From contig LNAC01000137.1 in assembly GCA_002007465.1 (NCBI GenBank), positions 2,401,767 through 2,465,766 of the forward strand: a stretch of 64,000 bases of DNA. Direction: 5' to 3'. A program made the position numbers and the translations under genes. This document shows positions 48,478 to 60,274 of this stretch, one piece after another. Source of the DNA: Ailurus styani. Taxonomy: Eukaryota > Chordata > Mammalia > Carnivora > Ailuridae. The notes beneath the pieces were generated by a model that saw only the letters and a program-made list of their open reading frames with translations, had not been told where the DNA came from and did not search any database. Position 1 is the first letter of the stretch. Each line of letters opens with the position of its first letter.

Positions 48478-48593
48478 GTTAACCAACTAATTGGGTTTCA
48501 GTTCATGATCCCAAGGTCCTGGGATAGAGCCCCACACGGAGCTCCCTGCTCAGTGGGAAGCCTGCTTCTCCCTTTCCTACTCCCTCTGCTTGT

Positions 48594-48629
<36 letters not shown>

Positions 48630-48656
48630 AAATAAATAAAATCTTAAAAAAATAAA
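48478..48656 (+). mobile_element. CAN SINE, 5'-truncated
   Basis: Begins within the tRNA-like part (TTAACCAACTAATTGGGTTT), includes a (CT)n run of about 28 nt (48598-48627), and ends AAATAAATAAAATCTTAAAA. Confidence 0.9.
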
Positions 48657-49103
48657 AATAAAAATTCTTTAGAGATTTCTACCATTATTACTAATTTTAA
48701 ACTCTTTTCAGTCAAAATTGTCCTAAAATTGTTTGTTATACTTGATATAATTCAACTACTTGCTATTAATACATTAAGCGTACCTTACCTCTTCACACTT
48801 GCAGCCATGTTTTTCTAATGTTTCAGTCTGCTTTTGATGCTTTGATGTATCTTATAAGAAAAGGAGCATGACCACAGCCAGGCAGAGGCATGGGCAAATA
48901 GTTTAAAGGCTTGTGTGAGAATGGCACAAATATAATGGGGATTTTATTTTTTAAAGTATCAATAACACTACCAAGTAATGAATTCTCTATGATGAAAAAG
49001 ACTGGAAAGACTACTGACTCATCTTGAACTGTTAATTAAACACAGCTCTTACACATTTCCTAAATATAATCTGACTCTACTGCTGGCATTTAAAGTGATT
49101 TAA

Positions 49104-49305
49104 GGGGCGCCTGGGTGGTTCAGTCATTAAGCATCTGCCTTTGGGGCTTGGGTCATGATGCCAGGGTCCTAGGATGGAGCCCTGCATCCGGCTCCCTGCT
49201 CGGCGGGAAGCCTGCGTCTCCCTCTCCCACTCCCCCTGCTTCTGTTCCCTCTCACTGTGTCTCTCTCTGTCAAATAAATAAATAAATAAAATCTTTAAAA
49301 AAATT
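49104..49305 (+). mobile_element. CAN SINE (SINEC)
   Basis: GGGGCGCCTGGGTGGTTCAG head. Flanks TAAAGTGATTTAA / TTAAGTGATTTGAA. Confidence 0.95.
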
Positions 49306-49623
49306 AAGTGATTTGAAAAGTAAAAGAAAAAAAGAGAGAAAGAAAAATAACCAGTTAAAAACCCTCTGGGCATTATTAAATTATATTCATTGTTCTAAAT
49401 ATTGAAAAAACTTTCTTAAATGAATCAAGAACTAGAATGACAGTATTAGCAAAAACTGAGAGGGGGGGAAAAGCCAATTATAATCTCACCACTTTGAAAA
49501 ACAGTTTTTATTTCACATCATCCCCTTTTGTATTTAATCATATGCACACATCTCTCCCATTGTAGGAAACATTTGGTATATACAGTTTTTATTTCTGTGA
49601 AGAGCTGTTTTTTTGTTTTTAAA

Positions 49624-49752
49624 AGGGTGAGGCCAAAGGGCTCCTGGCTGGCTCAGTCGGTGGAGCATGAGACTCTTTATCTGGAGGTTGTGGGTTCCAG
49701 CCCCATGATGGGTGTAGAGATTACTTAAAAATAAAAATCTTTAAGAAAAAAA
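49624..49752 (+). mobile_element. Old-type CAN SINE (short form)
   Basis: GGCTCAGTCGGTGGAGCATG and GGGTGTAGAGATTACTTAAA show the short, tRNA-only type without the CT-rich body. Confidence 0.88.
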
Positions 49753-49807
49753 TTGGGGGCTGATACTGATTAGTATGGCATAGACTTTATACTGTCTCTA
49801 ATTGCTT

Positions 49808-49990
49808 TTTTTTTTTAAGATTTTATTTATTCATTTGACAGAGAGAGTGCACACAAGCAGGGGGAACGGCAAGCAGAGGGAGAGGGAGAAGCAGGCTCCC
49901 TGCCAAGCAGGACCCTGGGATCCCCCCGACTCTGGGATCATAACCTGATCGGAAGGCAACACTCAACCGACTGAGCCACCCAGGCACCCC
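49808..49990 (-). mobile_element. CAN SINE (SINEC), internally rearranged
   Basis: Reverse copy. The region between the CT-rich part and the tRNA-like part is altered (GCAGGACCCTGGGATCCCCC). Flanks CTAATTGCTTTT / CCAATTGCCTTTT. Confidence 0.93.
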
Positions 49991-51344
49991 TCCAATTGCC
50001 TTTTAAGAGAAGCTAAACGCTTTTGTCAGGGATGGGCACCTAAGTCAGAATCTACCCTGTAGACAGACTTTCCACTGAAGAAGTAAGCAATCCAATCGCA
50101 TGTACCCTACTTGAAAGGTTGGAGGAAGAAGAGAGACACCACAAGAGAAAGAAAGACCATGTGGACTCTGGTGTAACCAGTTCTTGAACTGTCTTGGTTA
50201 TGAAATGGCTTAATAATTTTAAACCATACATGTCCTTACAATTAGCCCCCTTTCCCCTTAAGGCTGAATGAACTTCTGTCCTTTGTAACCTGGAGTGTGA
50301 CCCAACCACATTTTGCTAAATTTTCAATTCGTGTCCTGTTTCCCCTTCTTATTCAGTTTCCTCATCTTTTATGGGAGTTTGTTCAGCAAACGATTCATTT
50401 GAAATAGAAATAATTTTTAAAAAGAGATTTTACCAATTCTGAAAACAGCTTGATATTGCATAAAAATATAGTATATTTTAGAACTTTGTTTCCACAGTTT
50501 GTTTCATTATTATCCTCAATCCTGAAAATTGTATAAAAGATGTATTCATTTTCTGGGAGAAAAATCCATTTTCTACATAAATTTACGTTATCTAAAATGC
50601 CATGTTTTCAGGACATGAATTTGGCCCACAAAAGACTCTCAGTAAAATATGTATGTCTCAAATCTTTGGTGAAATAATATTCTGCACAGTAGTACAATAC
50701 TACCACTATACTCTGCTTTTCATCCAAAGACTCTTCTAAATTCCTTTTATGAGGCAACACATACTTTCAACTCTATGATGGTCATTTCATTGTTTACTGG
50801 TAATAGTACACAGAAGGCTGGAATGTGCTATCCCTGGCACGGAGAGTTCTGCTGGAAGTTTAGAGAGAATAAAATGTCTCCATACTTCAGTGACTGCAGA
50901 GAAAACACTCGCGGAAAAGAGCAAAGTTCCAAGAAGTATATATTTATTATCTCTGTGCTGTTTGGTTGGAACTCTTTGTCAATGAGATCATGATTCTAAT
51001 CCCAATGTGGCTCATTTGTCTTACCCAGTGCCCTTAATCACAGCATGCACCCATGGCCCCAGCCAACTGCTTGACAATGTCTCTTCTTGGTCCAAAGGGG
51101 GGACCTGTTAAGAGAATAAAATAATCTGTGCAACTCCACCACTATAACTGAAGAAGTAATTTAAAATTCTTGTCCAACTGACTATGGATTAATAATAATC
51201 ATTTTCATCTAGATACTTAGTATTTGTATAGAAAGGCACTGCCTGTATATACACAAACAAGTCCTAAATGATCTAGATGAACAATTGATTCTGCACAACA
51301 AAAGATGTAAATGTTTCTGTGTATTTATAGATAAACTACATAAC

Positions 51345-51470
51345 TATAATTATAATATTAATCATAAATTATAATATTAATTACTATATATAATATAATT
51401 AGTTATAAATTATATATAGTTAATGTATAAACTATATATATGTGACTATATGTATATAATTCTGCACAAT
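51345..51470. repeat. A/T-only low-complexity palindromic tract
   Basis: Repeated ATAATATTAATTA and ATTATATATAGTTA blocks with almost no G or C, able to fold back on themselves. Confidence 0.8.
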
Positions 51471-52720
51471 ACCCAGAAGTGAAATTGTTGCATCATATGG
51501 TAGTTACATTTTTAATTTTTTTGGAACCTCCATACTCATTTCCATAATGACTGTACCAATTTACATTCCCACCAATAGTGTACAATCCCATCTTAATAGT
51601 GATGGGATTTCCCAAGTGTGTTTCATTGTGTGTCAATGCACAGATAGAATATTACTTTCTAAATTTTATAATTGGACATTTGTACTTCTGACCTTTGAGA
51701 TATGGCATTTGTCCCTCTCCGTCTGACTTATTTCATTTAGTATATGCCCTCAAGGTCCATTCATGTCATCACAAATGGCAGGATTTCCTTCTTTTTTATG
51801 GCTGAATTTTATAAATATATATACAACATATATTTTATTATATATTACATATATTTTATGTTATATATCATAGTTTATAATATATTTTATATATGTATAA
51901 AACAGTCATATTTATATACTTTATAATATATTTATATAAAATATTTATATATTATACTTACACATATACATTGATATATTCTATGTTTTTATATTTATAT
52001 ATATCACATCTTCTTCATCTATTCATCCATCATTGGACACTTAGGTTGTTTTCATGTCTTGGCTATTGTAAATAATGCCACAGTGTACATGGGGTTGCAG
52101 GTATCTTTTCAAATTAGTGTTTTTGTTTGCTTCACATAAAGACCCAGAAGTGGAATTGCTGGATCATATGGTAGTTCCATTTTTTATTTTTTTGGACCCT
52201 CCATACTGTTTCCCATAGTGGCTATACCAATTTACATTCCCACCAATAGTGTACGAAGCTTTCTTTTTCTCCACATCCTTGCCAAAACTTATTATTTCTT
52301 GTCTTTTTGATAATAACCATTCTAACAAGTGTGAAGTGACAATCTTATTGTGGTTTTGATTTGCGTTTTCCTAATAATGAGTGATGTTTGACACCTTTTC
52401 ATGTACCTATTGGCCATCTGTATGCCCTTTGTGGAAAAATGTCTGTTCAGATCCTCTGCCCATTTCATTTTGTTTATCTATTTTGCCCATTTTAAAATCA
52501 GATGTTTGTTTTTGGACATTGAGTTGTATGTAGGGGGTTAATATCCCCTTATCAGATATATCATTTTCAAATATCTTTTCCCATTTTGTAGGTTGCCTTT
52601 TCATTTTGCTGATGGTTTCCATTGTTGTGCAAAAGATTTTTAGTTTGATGTAGTCCCATTTGTTTATTTTTGCTTTCGTTGCCAATAGAGTCTTAATAAA
52701 ATGACGGAAACAAAGGATTT
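51465..52720 (-). mobile_element. Old L1 3' region, antisense, with a repeated segment
   Basis: The block CCAATTTACATTCCCACCAA and its surroundings occur twice (about 51480-51590 and 52140-52255), so two L1 3' pieces lie in tandem. The longer one carries a minus frame (52685-52407) beginning [16 protein letters not shown], an ORF2 C-terminal segment. A TATA-rich expansion at 51800-52005 lies inside its 3'UTR. Confidence 0.8.
51800..52005. repeat. Expanded (TA)n-rich tract inside L1 3'UTR
   Basis: About 200 bp of TATATTTTAT/ATATATAT, sitting where L1 elements normally have a short ATATATATACC. Confidence 0.8.
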
Positions 52721-52772
52721 TAAAAGATTAAAAATCTGAGTATTCTAGTTTTACATCAGAATCTTTTGTTTG

Positions 52773-52898
52773 AGGGGCACCTGTCTGGCTCAGTCGGTAG
52801 AGCACAAGACTCTTGCTCTCAGGGTTGTTAAGTTTAGGGTCATGAATTCAGGTCCCATGTTGGGTGTAGAGATTACTTTAAAAAAATAAATAATAAAT
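52773..52898 (+). mobile_element. Old-type CAN SINE (short form)
   Basis: GGGGCACCTGTCTGGCTCAG head, GGTGTAGAGATTACTTTAAA end and an AAATAAATAAT tail. Confidence 0.88.
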
Positions 52899-53257
52899 AA
52901 GGTGAGAAAAACCCCCATACCCTATGGAAAAAATCACTTGTTTGAAGCACACCAAATCAACATTAGCAGAAAAAAAACTGATGATTGTCACTCCTTTGGC
53001 TACCTTAGTCACATAGTTAATGGTAAAGTAATTTGGTACCATCTGCATATCGGAAAGGATGAGCCATGTATCTCTTAAAACTATCACTGAACTCCAACTA
53101 TGTGTAAATTGGGTTAATAATGATTGCTGTAGTATTTTCAACAATAAGCTAAAGTGTGGGGTTTTTAAGTAAGATACTCAATCACGAATTAAGTATGAAT
53201 TCATGAAATACCAATACCTTTTCTCCAATAAAGTGAAATCTTAAAAAGAAAGATCCT

Positions 53258-53445
53258 GGCGGCATGTGGGTGGCTCAGTCGGTTAAGCATCAGCCTTCTG
53301 CTCAGGTCATGATCCCAGGGTCATGGGATGGAGTCCCACATTGGGCTTCTTGCTCAGTGGGGAGCCTACTTCTCCCTCAGCCTGCTGCTCCCCCTGCTTA
53401 TTCTCTCTCTGTCAAATTAAAAAAAAGAAAAAGAAGGAAAGAAAA
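53258..53445 (+). mobile_element. CAN SINE, diverged
   Basis: GGCGGCATGTGGGTGGCTCAG-type head, CTCAGCCTGCTGCTCCCC body and an AAAAAAAGAAAAAGAAGG tail. Confidence 0.9.
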
Positions 53446-54260
53446 GAACGGAACTATGAGAATGATAGCAGGGAGCTCACTGACCATGTTAGATATATTA
53501 AATACGAAGCTGTCAACTATCCCCAAACTGATCTATAGTTTTAAGACAATTATAATCAAAATATAAGCAGATCTTTTTTAGGACATTGATAATCTAGTTC
53601 TAAAATTTATATGGAAAAAGAAGAACAAAGGTGAAGGTCTTATAGTACCTACTTTTAAGATAGTCTGATATTGACAAAAGCACAGACATATACCAATGGA
53701 ACAAAACGTGTCCAGAAATAAATTCGTACAATTTTTGACCAACGGTAGTTCAATGGAGAAATGATAGACTTTTCAGCGCATGGTATTAGAACAATTGGAC
53801 TTCTGTGTGCAGAAAACTAAATTTCAACCTATATCTTACGCCTTATACAAAATTAACTCAGAATGGATTACAGACTTCTAAATAAAACTATAAAACTTTT
53901 TGAAAAAACAAAGGAGAATTTCTTTTACCTTGAATTAGGCAAAGAATTTTTAGATATGATGCCCAAAGCATATTTAATCCATAGAGGAAAATATTGATGA
54001 ATTGGACTTTGTCAAAATTAAAAAGATTTTTTTTTTGGAAGACACCATTAAGGGAATAAAAAAACAAGCCACAAGCTGGCGGAAAATATTTACAAATCAC
54101 ATATCTGATAGAAGAGTCGTATCCAGAATCTATAAAGAACTCTCGAAACTTAACAATAAGGAAGCAACACAATTTAAAAAGTGCATTAAAGATTTGAACA
54201 ACCACTTGATAAAGAGCATAAACAGATGGCAAATAAACACATGGAAAGATGCTCCATTTC

Positions 54261-54454
54261 TTTTTTTTTTTAACTTAATTTATTTGTCAGAGAGAGAGAG
54301 AAAACACAAGCAGGGGGAGCAGCAAGCGGAGGGAGAGCGAGAAGCAGACGACCCACTGACCAAGCAACCCAATGTGGGACTCGATCTCACGACCCTGGGA
54401 TCAAGACCTGAGCCGAAGGCAGGTGTTTTACCAACTAAGCCACCCAGGCATCCC
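54261..54454 (-). mobile_element. CAN SINE inserted in L1
   Basis: Reverse copy ending CCACCCAGGCATCCC. AAGATGCTCCATTTC / AAGATACTCTATTTC are the target duplication. Confidence 0.95.
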
Positions 54455-54655
54455 AAGATACTCTATTTCATTAGTTATTAAGGAAAGACAAATTGAAACC
54501 ATGTTAGGTTGTGGCCACAAACCCTACTGAATGGAAAAACAACACCTGATAATACCAAGTGCTGATGAGGATGCAAAGCAGCTGGAACACTGCTGGTGGA
54601 AATGGAAAATGGTACAGACACTTTCTAAAACAGTTTGTCAATCTTTCATGAAGCG

Positions 54656-54787
54656 CAATATATATATATACTTTCCATATGACCCAGCAATCCCACTCAG
54701 AAGTGTTTTCCCCAAGGTAAANTCAATATATATATACTTTCCATATGACCCAGCAATCCCACTCAGAAGTGTTTTCCCCAAGGTAAA
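54656..54787. other. Assembly duplication around a single N (54722)
   Basis: Bases 54656-54721 are repeated at 54724-54787, identical except for one TA unit in a TA run, with one N between. This is almost certainly an unmerged contig overlap. Confidence 0.88.
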
Positions 54788-55032
54788 TAAAAATTGTCCT
54801 CACAAAAAAAAAAACCCATATAAATATTTATAGCAACTTTATTAATCATCTCAAAAGATTGGAAACAAACCAAATGTCCATCAGTTGGTGTTGAATAAAG
54901 GATCTGTAGTGTATCTGTATTAAAGAAATGCTATTCAGCAACTAAAATGAACAACTACTCATATACAGGATCGTGTGGATGAATCTTAAATACATTATGC
55001 TTAGTGAAAGAAGACAGACTCAAAAAGACTGT

Positions 55033-55166
55033 AGACTGATTGCATTTAGGTGACATTCTGGAAAAGGAAAAACTACATGGGAGGAGACAAGATTNACTAC
55101 ATACAGACTGATTGCATTTAGGTGACATTCTGGAAAAGGAAAAACTACATGGGAGGAGACAAGATT
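55033..55166. other. Assembly duplication around a single N (55095)
   Basis: The 62 bases 55033-55094 recur exactly at 55105-55166, separated by N plus ten bases. Same kind of artefact as at 54722. Confidence 0.88.
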
Positions 55167-55689
55167 GGTGATTGCCAGTTAATTTCTCCAGGCCGTTGTG
55201 AAAATTCGAAACTTGTGTGATCTTCCTTCTTCGTCTCTTTTGCTGAATACTCCTTATCTCCCAAATCTAGAATGCTCTGGGGCTCAGTTCCTGGAACTTT
55301 TCCATCACAGTCTTTTCCTTGGTGACCACATTCAGTTGCATAACTTCCAATACCAGCTATATGCTAACTTCCAAATTTAGGCAATACCTCTATTCTGCCA
55401 TCCAGACTTATTAAACCAATGGCCTCTGTGACATTTCCACTTGGGAATCTAATACTACCTCAAACTTAACATGTCCAAAACAGAGCTTCTGATCTCATTC
55501 TGCAAACCCTGTCTTCTCCTAGGCTTTACCATGTCAGAGAATGGCCACTGCATCTATCCAATTGCTTAGGCCCCAAACAGGTCAGTCATCCTTGACCTCT
55601 CTCTTCCTCTTGCTCCTTATCCTAGCAGCAATTCTAGTAAATTCCATCTTCAAAAAACCCCCCAAAAACAGAAAAAATAAAATCTGAGC

Positions 55690-56314
55690 GCTTCTTTCCA
55701 TCTCTACTGCCCCCCACTTTGCTGCAGGCCACGATCATGTCTCACCTGGATTACTGTGATTGACTTCTAACTGGTCCCCCACTTCTGCCTTCGACCCCTA
55801 TGTTAGTCCTCTGAGAAACAGATGCCAAGACATGACTAAATGTACAAGAAACTTATCATGGGAAACCCTTGTGGGAGAAAGTGAGGAGGGAGTTAGGAGA
55901 GGCTAGAAGAACTGTCAGACTGTGATGCAAGTTTGGGTTCAGATGGAGAGAAGGAAGGTTGGGGTGGGGGGGGGTAGTCTTAGGCTGCTGTGCAGTTAAG
56001 AGAAGTCCTTGTGCCAAAGTCATCTGTTAGAGGAGTCCTGTAATTCTTAGTAGGGGACCTGCCTTAGTATCTCTGCTATGCTCAGTCATTCGCTGAGAGC
56101 GACGGCATGGTCTTAAAACACCTCAGCTGTGGCCCTCAAACAATTATGCAGGAAGCCATGGAGAGTGTTTTCTAGTAGCTACCATATCCCCTTCAGTCTA
56201 TTCTCTATACAGTTGTCAGAGTGATCCTGCTAAAATGTAGCCAGATCATTTCACTCTACTGCTCAAAACCTTTTAATCACTTCCCATTTAATTCAGAATT
56301 AAACCAAACTCCAA
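55690..56314 (+). mobile_element. L2 (CR1-type LINE) relic with an unassigned insert
   Basis: CTCACCTGGATTACTGTGAT (SHLDYC-like, a conserved CR1/L2 reverse-transcriptase motif), then AGAGTGATCCTGCTAAAATG and CACTTCCCATTTAATTCAGA. About 390 bp (roughly 55800-56190) of unrelated sequence separates the two halves; I do not recognise the insert. Confidence 0.6.
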
Positions 56315-56479
56315 ACATGGGCCGTCTACTACTATAAAGAAGTGAAATCGATAGGTCCTCAATTTCTAAAGTGAAACATTTGGGACAGATGTTGGGTAGT
56401 CTGACCTGATAGTGTGCTCTGACCAGATTTGGTAGCAGTTAGAAAGTCAGACGTTGGCTTCTTAGAAAAAGTAGAGTTT

Positions 56480-56690
56480 GGGCGCCTGGGTGGCTCAGTG
56501 GGTTAAAGCCTCTGCCTTCGGCTCAGGTCATGATCTCAGGGTCCTGGGATCGAGGCCCGCATCGGGCTCTCTGCTCAGCAGGGAGCCTGCTTCCTCCTCT
56601 CCCTGTCTCTCTGCCTGCCTCTCTGTCTACTTGTAATCTCTCTCTCTGTGTCAAATAAATAAATAATAAAAAATCTTTAAAAAAAAAAAA
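56480..56690 (+). mobile_element. CAN SINE (SINEC)
   Basis: Near-consensus copy; AAAAAGTAGAGTTT is the target duplication. Confidence 0.97.
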
Positions 56691-57509
56691 AAAGTAGAGT
56701 TTGACTTCTCTGGAATCCTGTGATATGTTAGACCACCTTCTCAGAGTGTTAGGTCACAGGATATAGAGGGGATTGTATCAATGTACAAGACGTTTACTTT
56801 TCCAATGAGAGAATAATGAAAGTATGCATGCTTGAGGTTTTCTTGAAGAATTACCCAAAGATCCATCTACGACCAGGGACGCTTCAGGTTGTAAGTAGAT
56901 TGGAATTTCTCTCCTAGTCTCCTACTAAGCAATTGGACTGACTCTCTTTTCAATTTGTCACTCCTGGCAGATGGATGACTCTTCCTGGAATTAATGTACA
57001 AGGAAAGTAAAAGGAACAAGGGCTACTTGGAGAAACGGTCAATTCCAAGGCTGGGCAGGAAAAGACAAGATAAGTTGGTAACATCTTATTGTATCAGAAA
57101 GTAAGGAAGTGCTGAAAAACTAAAGGGACACAGGAGCCAGCTTGAAGGGGGTCCCACAGGTCAAATACTGTGAGTTTGAACAACAGAGTAAATAATAATA
57201 GGAATGGGTTATAACTCATTGATTGACAAAAGAGAAGCTATGAGTCCCTGTTATTATAGAAAAAATAAACACTGTTTTATAGACCCTGTAATAATTAATT
57301 CATAAAAGAATCATCAATAAATGATAAGACTATCATTGAAAGACTGATGGGGAACATGATATTCATACAATCTCAAAGTATCACTCACAGAATACTTCCT
57401 AATGACGATGGGAAAAGATATCTCTCTATCAGAGAAATTCAGGAGGACCTTAATGAAATGAACCAAGTTGACACCAGTGATGAAGCGAACTAACAGTAAG
57501 ACCCCTCCC

Positions 57510-58345
57510 CCCGATTAGGTTTGATGATTTACTGGAAGGACTCAGAAACTTTAAAAACTGTTATTCTCACAGTTACAGTTTATTATAGCAAAAGGATATA
57601 GATTGGGCGCCTGGGTGGCTCAGTGGGTTAAAGCCTCTGCTTTCGGCTCAGGTCATGATCTCAGGGTCCTGGGATCGAGCCCTCATTGGGCTCTCTGCTC
57701 AGCGGGAAGCCTGCTTCTCCCTCTCTCTCTCTGCCTGCCTCCCTGCCTCCTTGTGATCTCTCTCCCTCTGTGAAATAAATAAAATCTTAAAAAAAAAAAA
57801 GGATATAGATTAACATCAGCAAAGTGAAAAGGAGCATGGGGCAAAGTCTGGGAAAAACTAGGAATTAGCTTCCAGTTGTCCTTTCTCAGTGGGGACCCAC
57901 GGAGAGAACTCAATTCTCCCAGCTACCACATGTGACCATACGTGTCAAGTGTTGGCAACCAAAGAAGCTGATCCATGTTTCGGTGTTCTGGGTTTTATTG
58001 GGGGGCAGTTACAGAGCCATGTATCACCACGTGACTGAACTTAGGTACCTCCTTGCCAGATTCCAGAGGTCAAACGGACTCAGCATAGACCAGGGCCTGA
58101 GGCATATGAAAACAGGTATTTACCATAAATCAAATTACTAGCATAAATTATCTGGTCAAACTGATACAGGATGGCCCAAGGCCCAAGGCATGTAAAAACA
58201 TTTTTTTTTTTTCCAGGCAGGATGTTCCAAGGGCTCAGAGGTTATCTCTCCAGAGCTGGTCAAGGTCCAATCCTTGCTTTGGAATGTGCGGAGTCTGAGC
58301 AACCAAGCCGTCTGAGTTAACCCTTTATGGTATACCACCTGTTAG
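57510..58345 (-). mobile_element. LTR-like segment (ERVL/MaLR-type?), antisense
   Basis: Features such as CTCAGAAACT, CAGTTTATTATAGCAAAAGG and GGGTTTTATTGGGGG (an AATAAAA signal on the minus strand) resemble an old mammalian LTR. No internal retroviral genes are seen. Boundaries and family are uncertain. Split by the SINE at 57605. Confidence 0.4.
57605..57800 (+). mobile_element. CAN SINE (SINEC)
   Basis: Complete; AAAAGGATATAGATT is perfect on both sides. Confidence 0.97.
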
Positions 58346-58465
58346 GAAAAGGGCACAAATCAACAATGTAGTATCCTGCCAAATTTTTAACCTACATCTA
58401 GTCGTGAGAAAATAATCGAGAAAGCCAGATTAATTGACGTTTGTCAAAACAATTGTCCTGACTCT

Positions 58466-58665
58466 TTTTTTTTTTAAGATTTTATTTATTTATTTGACAC
58501 ACAGAGAGAGACAGCGAGAGAGGGAACATAAGCAGGAGGAGTAGGAGAGGGAGAAGCCGGCTTCCCGCTGAGCAGGGAGCCTGATTCGGGGCTGGATCCC
58601 AGGACCCTGGGATCATGACCTAAGTGGAACGCAGATGCTTAATGACTGAGCCACACAGGTGCCCC
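58466..58665 (-). mobile_element. CAN SINE (SINEC)
   Basis: Reverse copy ending CCACACAGGTGCCCC; TTGTCCTGACTCTT flanks both ends. Confidence 0.96.
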
Positions 58666-58765
58666 TTGTCCTGACTCTTAATAAATGTCAATGTTATGAA
58701 AGACAAAAAAAGGAAAAGAAAAAAAAAACTATAGGATACTATTCTAGATTAAAAGAGACCAAAGA

Positions 58766-58979
58766 GGGGCGCCTGGGTGGCTCAATTGGTTAAGCGTCTG
58801 CCTTTGGCTCAGGTCACAGTCTTGGGGTCCTGGGATTGAGCCCAGCGGCAGGTGGTGGGCTCCCTGCTCAGTGGGGAATCTGCACCCCCACCCCGGCCTA
58901 GTGCTCTCTTTTGGACATGTGCTTTCTCCCTCTCTCTCTCAAATAAATAGATAAAATCTTAAAAAAAAAAAAAAAAAAG
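58766..58979 (+). mobile_element. CAN SINE in L1
   Basis: GGGGCGCCTGGGTGGCTCAA head and a long A-tail. Flanks GAGACCAAAGAG / GAGCCCAAAGAG. Confidence 0.95.
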
Positions 58980-59395
58980 AGAGAGAGCCCAAAGAGATGT
59001 CACAACTAAATACAATATGTGTTCTTTAGTTAGGATGTTCTTGATCAAAACAAAACAAAATATAAGACATTATTGGGACAATTTGGGACATTTGAATATG
59101 GACTGTATGGTGGATAATATAGCATCCCTGTTAAATTTCCCAAATATGACAAAGACTCTCTCTTTTGATTGAACTTGAGTCAAGCTTCTCTGAGTCCTCT
59201 TTCTGACTATGCCCCTGACCTTGGGCTCTGTCCTTGGCACATCAAGTATAGTTTTAGCAAGAGTCCTGCTGGGTCATTATATGGAAAATCTCCCATCCAT
59301 CTGGTGACTCTTGATATCTGATTAAATTCGTCATCCCTTACTTTCTATATCTCATCACCCTGGCCTGCTTTGAGCAAAAATCCGATCATTCAGTT

Positions 59396-59398
<3 letters not shown>

Positions 59399-59430
<32 letters not shown>
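59399..59430. repeat. (TA)n microsatellite
   Basis: About 15 TA units, continuing into the poly(T) of a reverse old SINE. Confidence 0.9.
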
Positions 59431-59443
<13 letters not shown>

Positions 59444-59540
59444 AAGTAATCACTACACCCAACATGGGGTTCAGACTCATGATCTGGAGATCAAGGGTTG
59501 CATATTTTACCAACTGACCAACTGAGCCAATCAGGTACCT
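59431..59540 (-). mobile_element. Old-type CAN SINE (short form)
   Basis: TAAGTAATCACTACACCCAA through ACTGAGCCAATCAGGTACC: reverse tRNA-only form. Confidence 0.87.
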
Positions 59541-59874
59541 TCCATCACTGGATTTAGCCACAATCTCTCTGATGTTTTAATTTTCCATCAACTGACATTC
59601 ACCCTGCTTCTTCCTTATAAATTCCCATTTGTCTTTGTTAAAATTGGAGTTGAGCTCAATCCCTCTCCTATATCACAAAACCCCATCATAGTAGTTCTCC
59701 CTGAATAAAGTCTGCCTTATCGTCTTGAACAGGTGTCATGAATAATTTTTTTCAAGTGTAATAATTATATTATGATTATGAAGAAGATATCATTGTTCTT
59801 AGGAGATGCGGGCTGAAATACTTAGAAGTGTCATGAAGTCTGCCACTAACCTGTTAATAATTTAGCAAATACTT

Positions 59875-59985
59875 ATACATATATGTGTATATATAGATGT
59901 GTGTGTATGTGCTCTCTCTATATATACACATATATACATATGTGTGTGTATGTTATATGTATAAATGTGTATACGTGGGAATAGA
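59875..59985. repeat. TATATGTG/TGTGTATG microsatellite
   Basis: Mixed alternating purine-pyrimidine repeats inside the L1 3'UTR. Confidence 0.85.
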
Positions 59986-60091
59986 GAAAGACACAGAGAA
60001 CAAGAGAGAGAGCATATTTGGCAAAATGTCAACAATTAAATGAATCTAGGATGAGTATTCATATTTACAATTCTTACAAGTTTTCTGGTTT

Positions 60092-60258
60092 TTAAATTTT
60101 TTTTTTTTTTTAGAGAGAGAGAGAATGAGAGAGAGAGCAGGAGCAGTGGGGAGGGACAGAGAGAGAGAGAGAAGCAGGCTCCCAGTCGAGTAGGGAGCCC
60201 AAGGACTCTGGGATCATGACCTGATCTGAAGGCAATCAACTGAGACACGCAGATGCCC
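60092..60258 (-). mobile_element. CAN SINE, shortened
   Basis: Poly(T), GAGAGAGA-rich body, and a diverged head complement GACACGCAGATGCCCC. CTGGTTTTTAAA flanks it. Confidence 0.88.
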
Positions 60259-60274
60259 CTGGTTTTTAAAATTT

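Larger units (their letters stand above)
53455..55190 (+). mobile_element. Old L1 ORF2 C-terminus and 3'UTR, sense
   Basis: A diverged ORF2 end is readable (the plus frame from 54002 includes WRKIFTNHISDRRVVSRIYK, and the 3' part has a YDPAIP motif). It is split by the SINE at 54261 and disturbed by two assembly duplications at single Ns. Not coding. Confidence 0.8.
59153..59756 (+). mobile_element. LTR-like insert (ERV1-type?) in the L1
   Basis: Ends with CCTTATAAATTCCCATTTG, a TATAAA-type box, and TGAATAAAGTCTGCCTTATC, an AATAAA with downstream sequence, as expected for a solo LTR. An old SINE lies within it (59430-59540). No viral genes are present. Exact ends and family are not established. 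Confidence 0.45.

Noticed and set aside
54002..54481. The 159-codon plus frame
   Set aside because: Its first half is L1 ORF2 C-terminus and its second half is translated antisense SINE.
54531..54833. Frame with an X and a repeated YFPYDPAIPL-type segment
   Set aside because: The repeat is the assembly duplication around the N at 54722, within an old L1.
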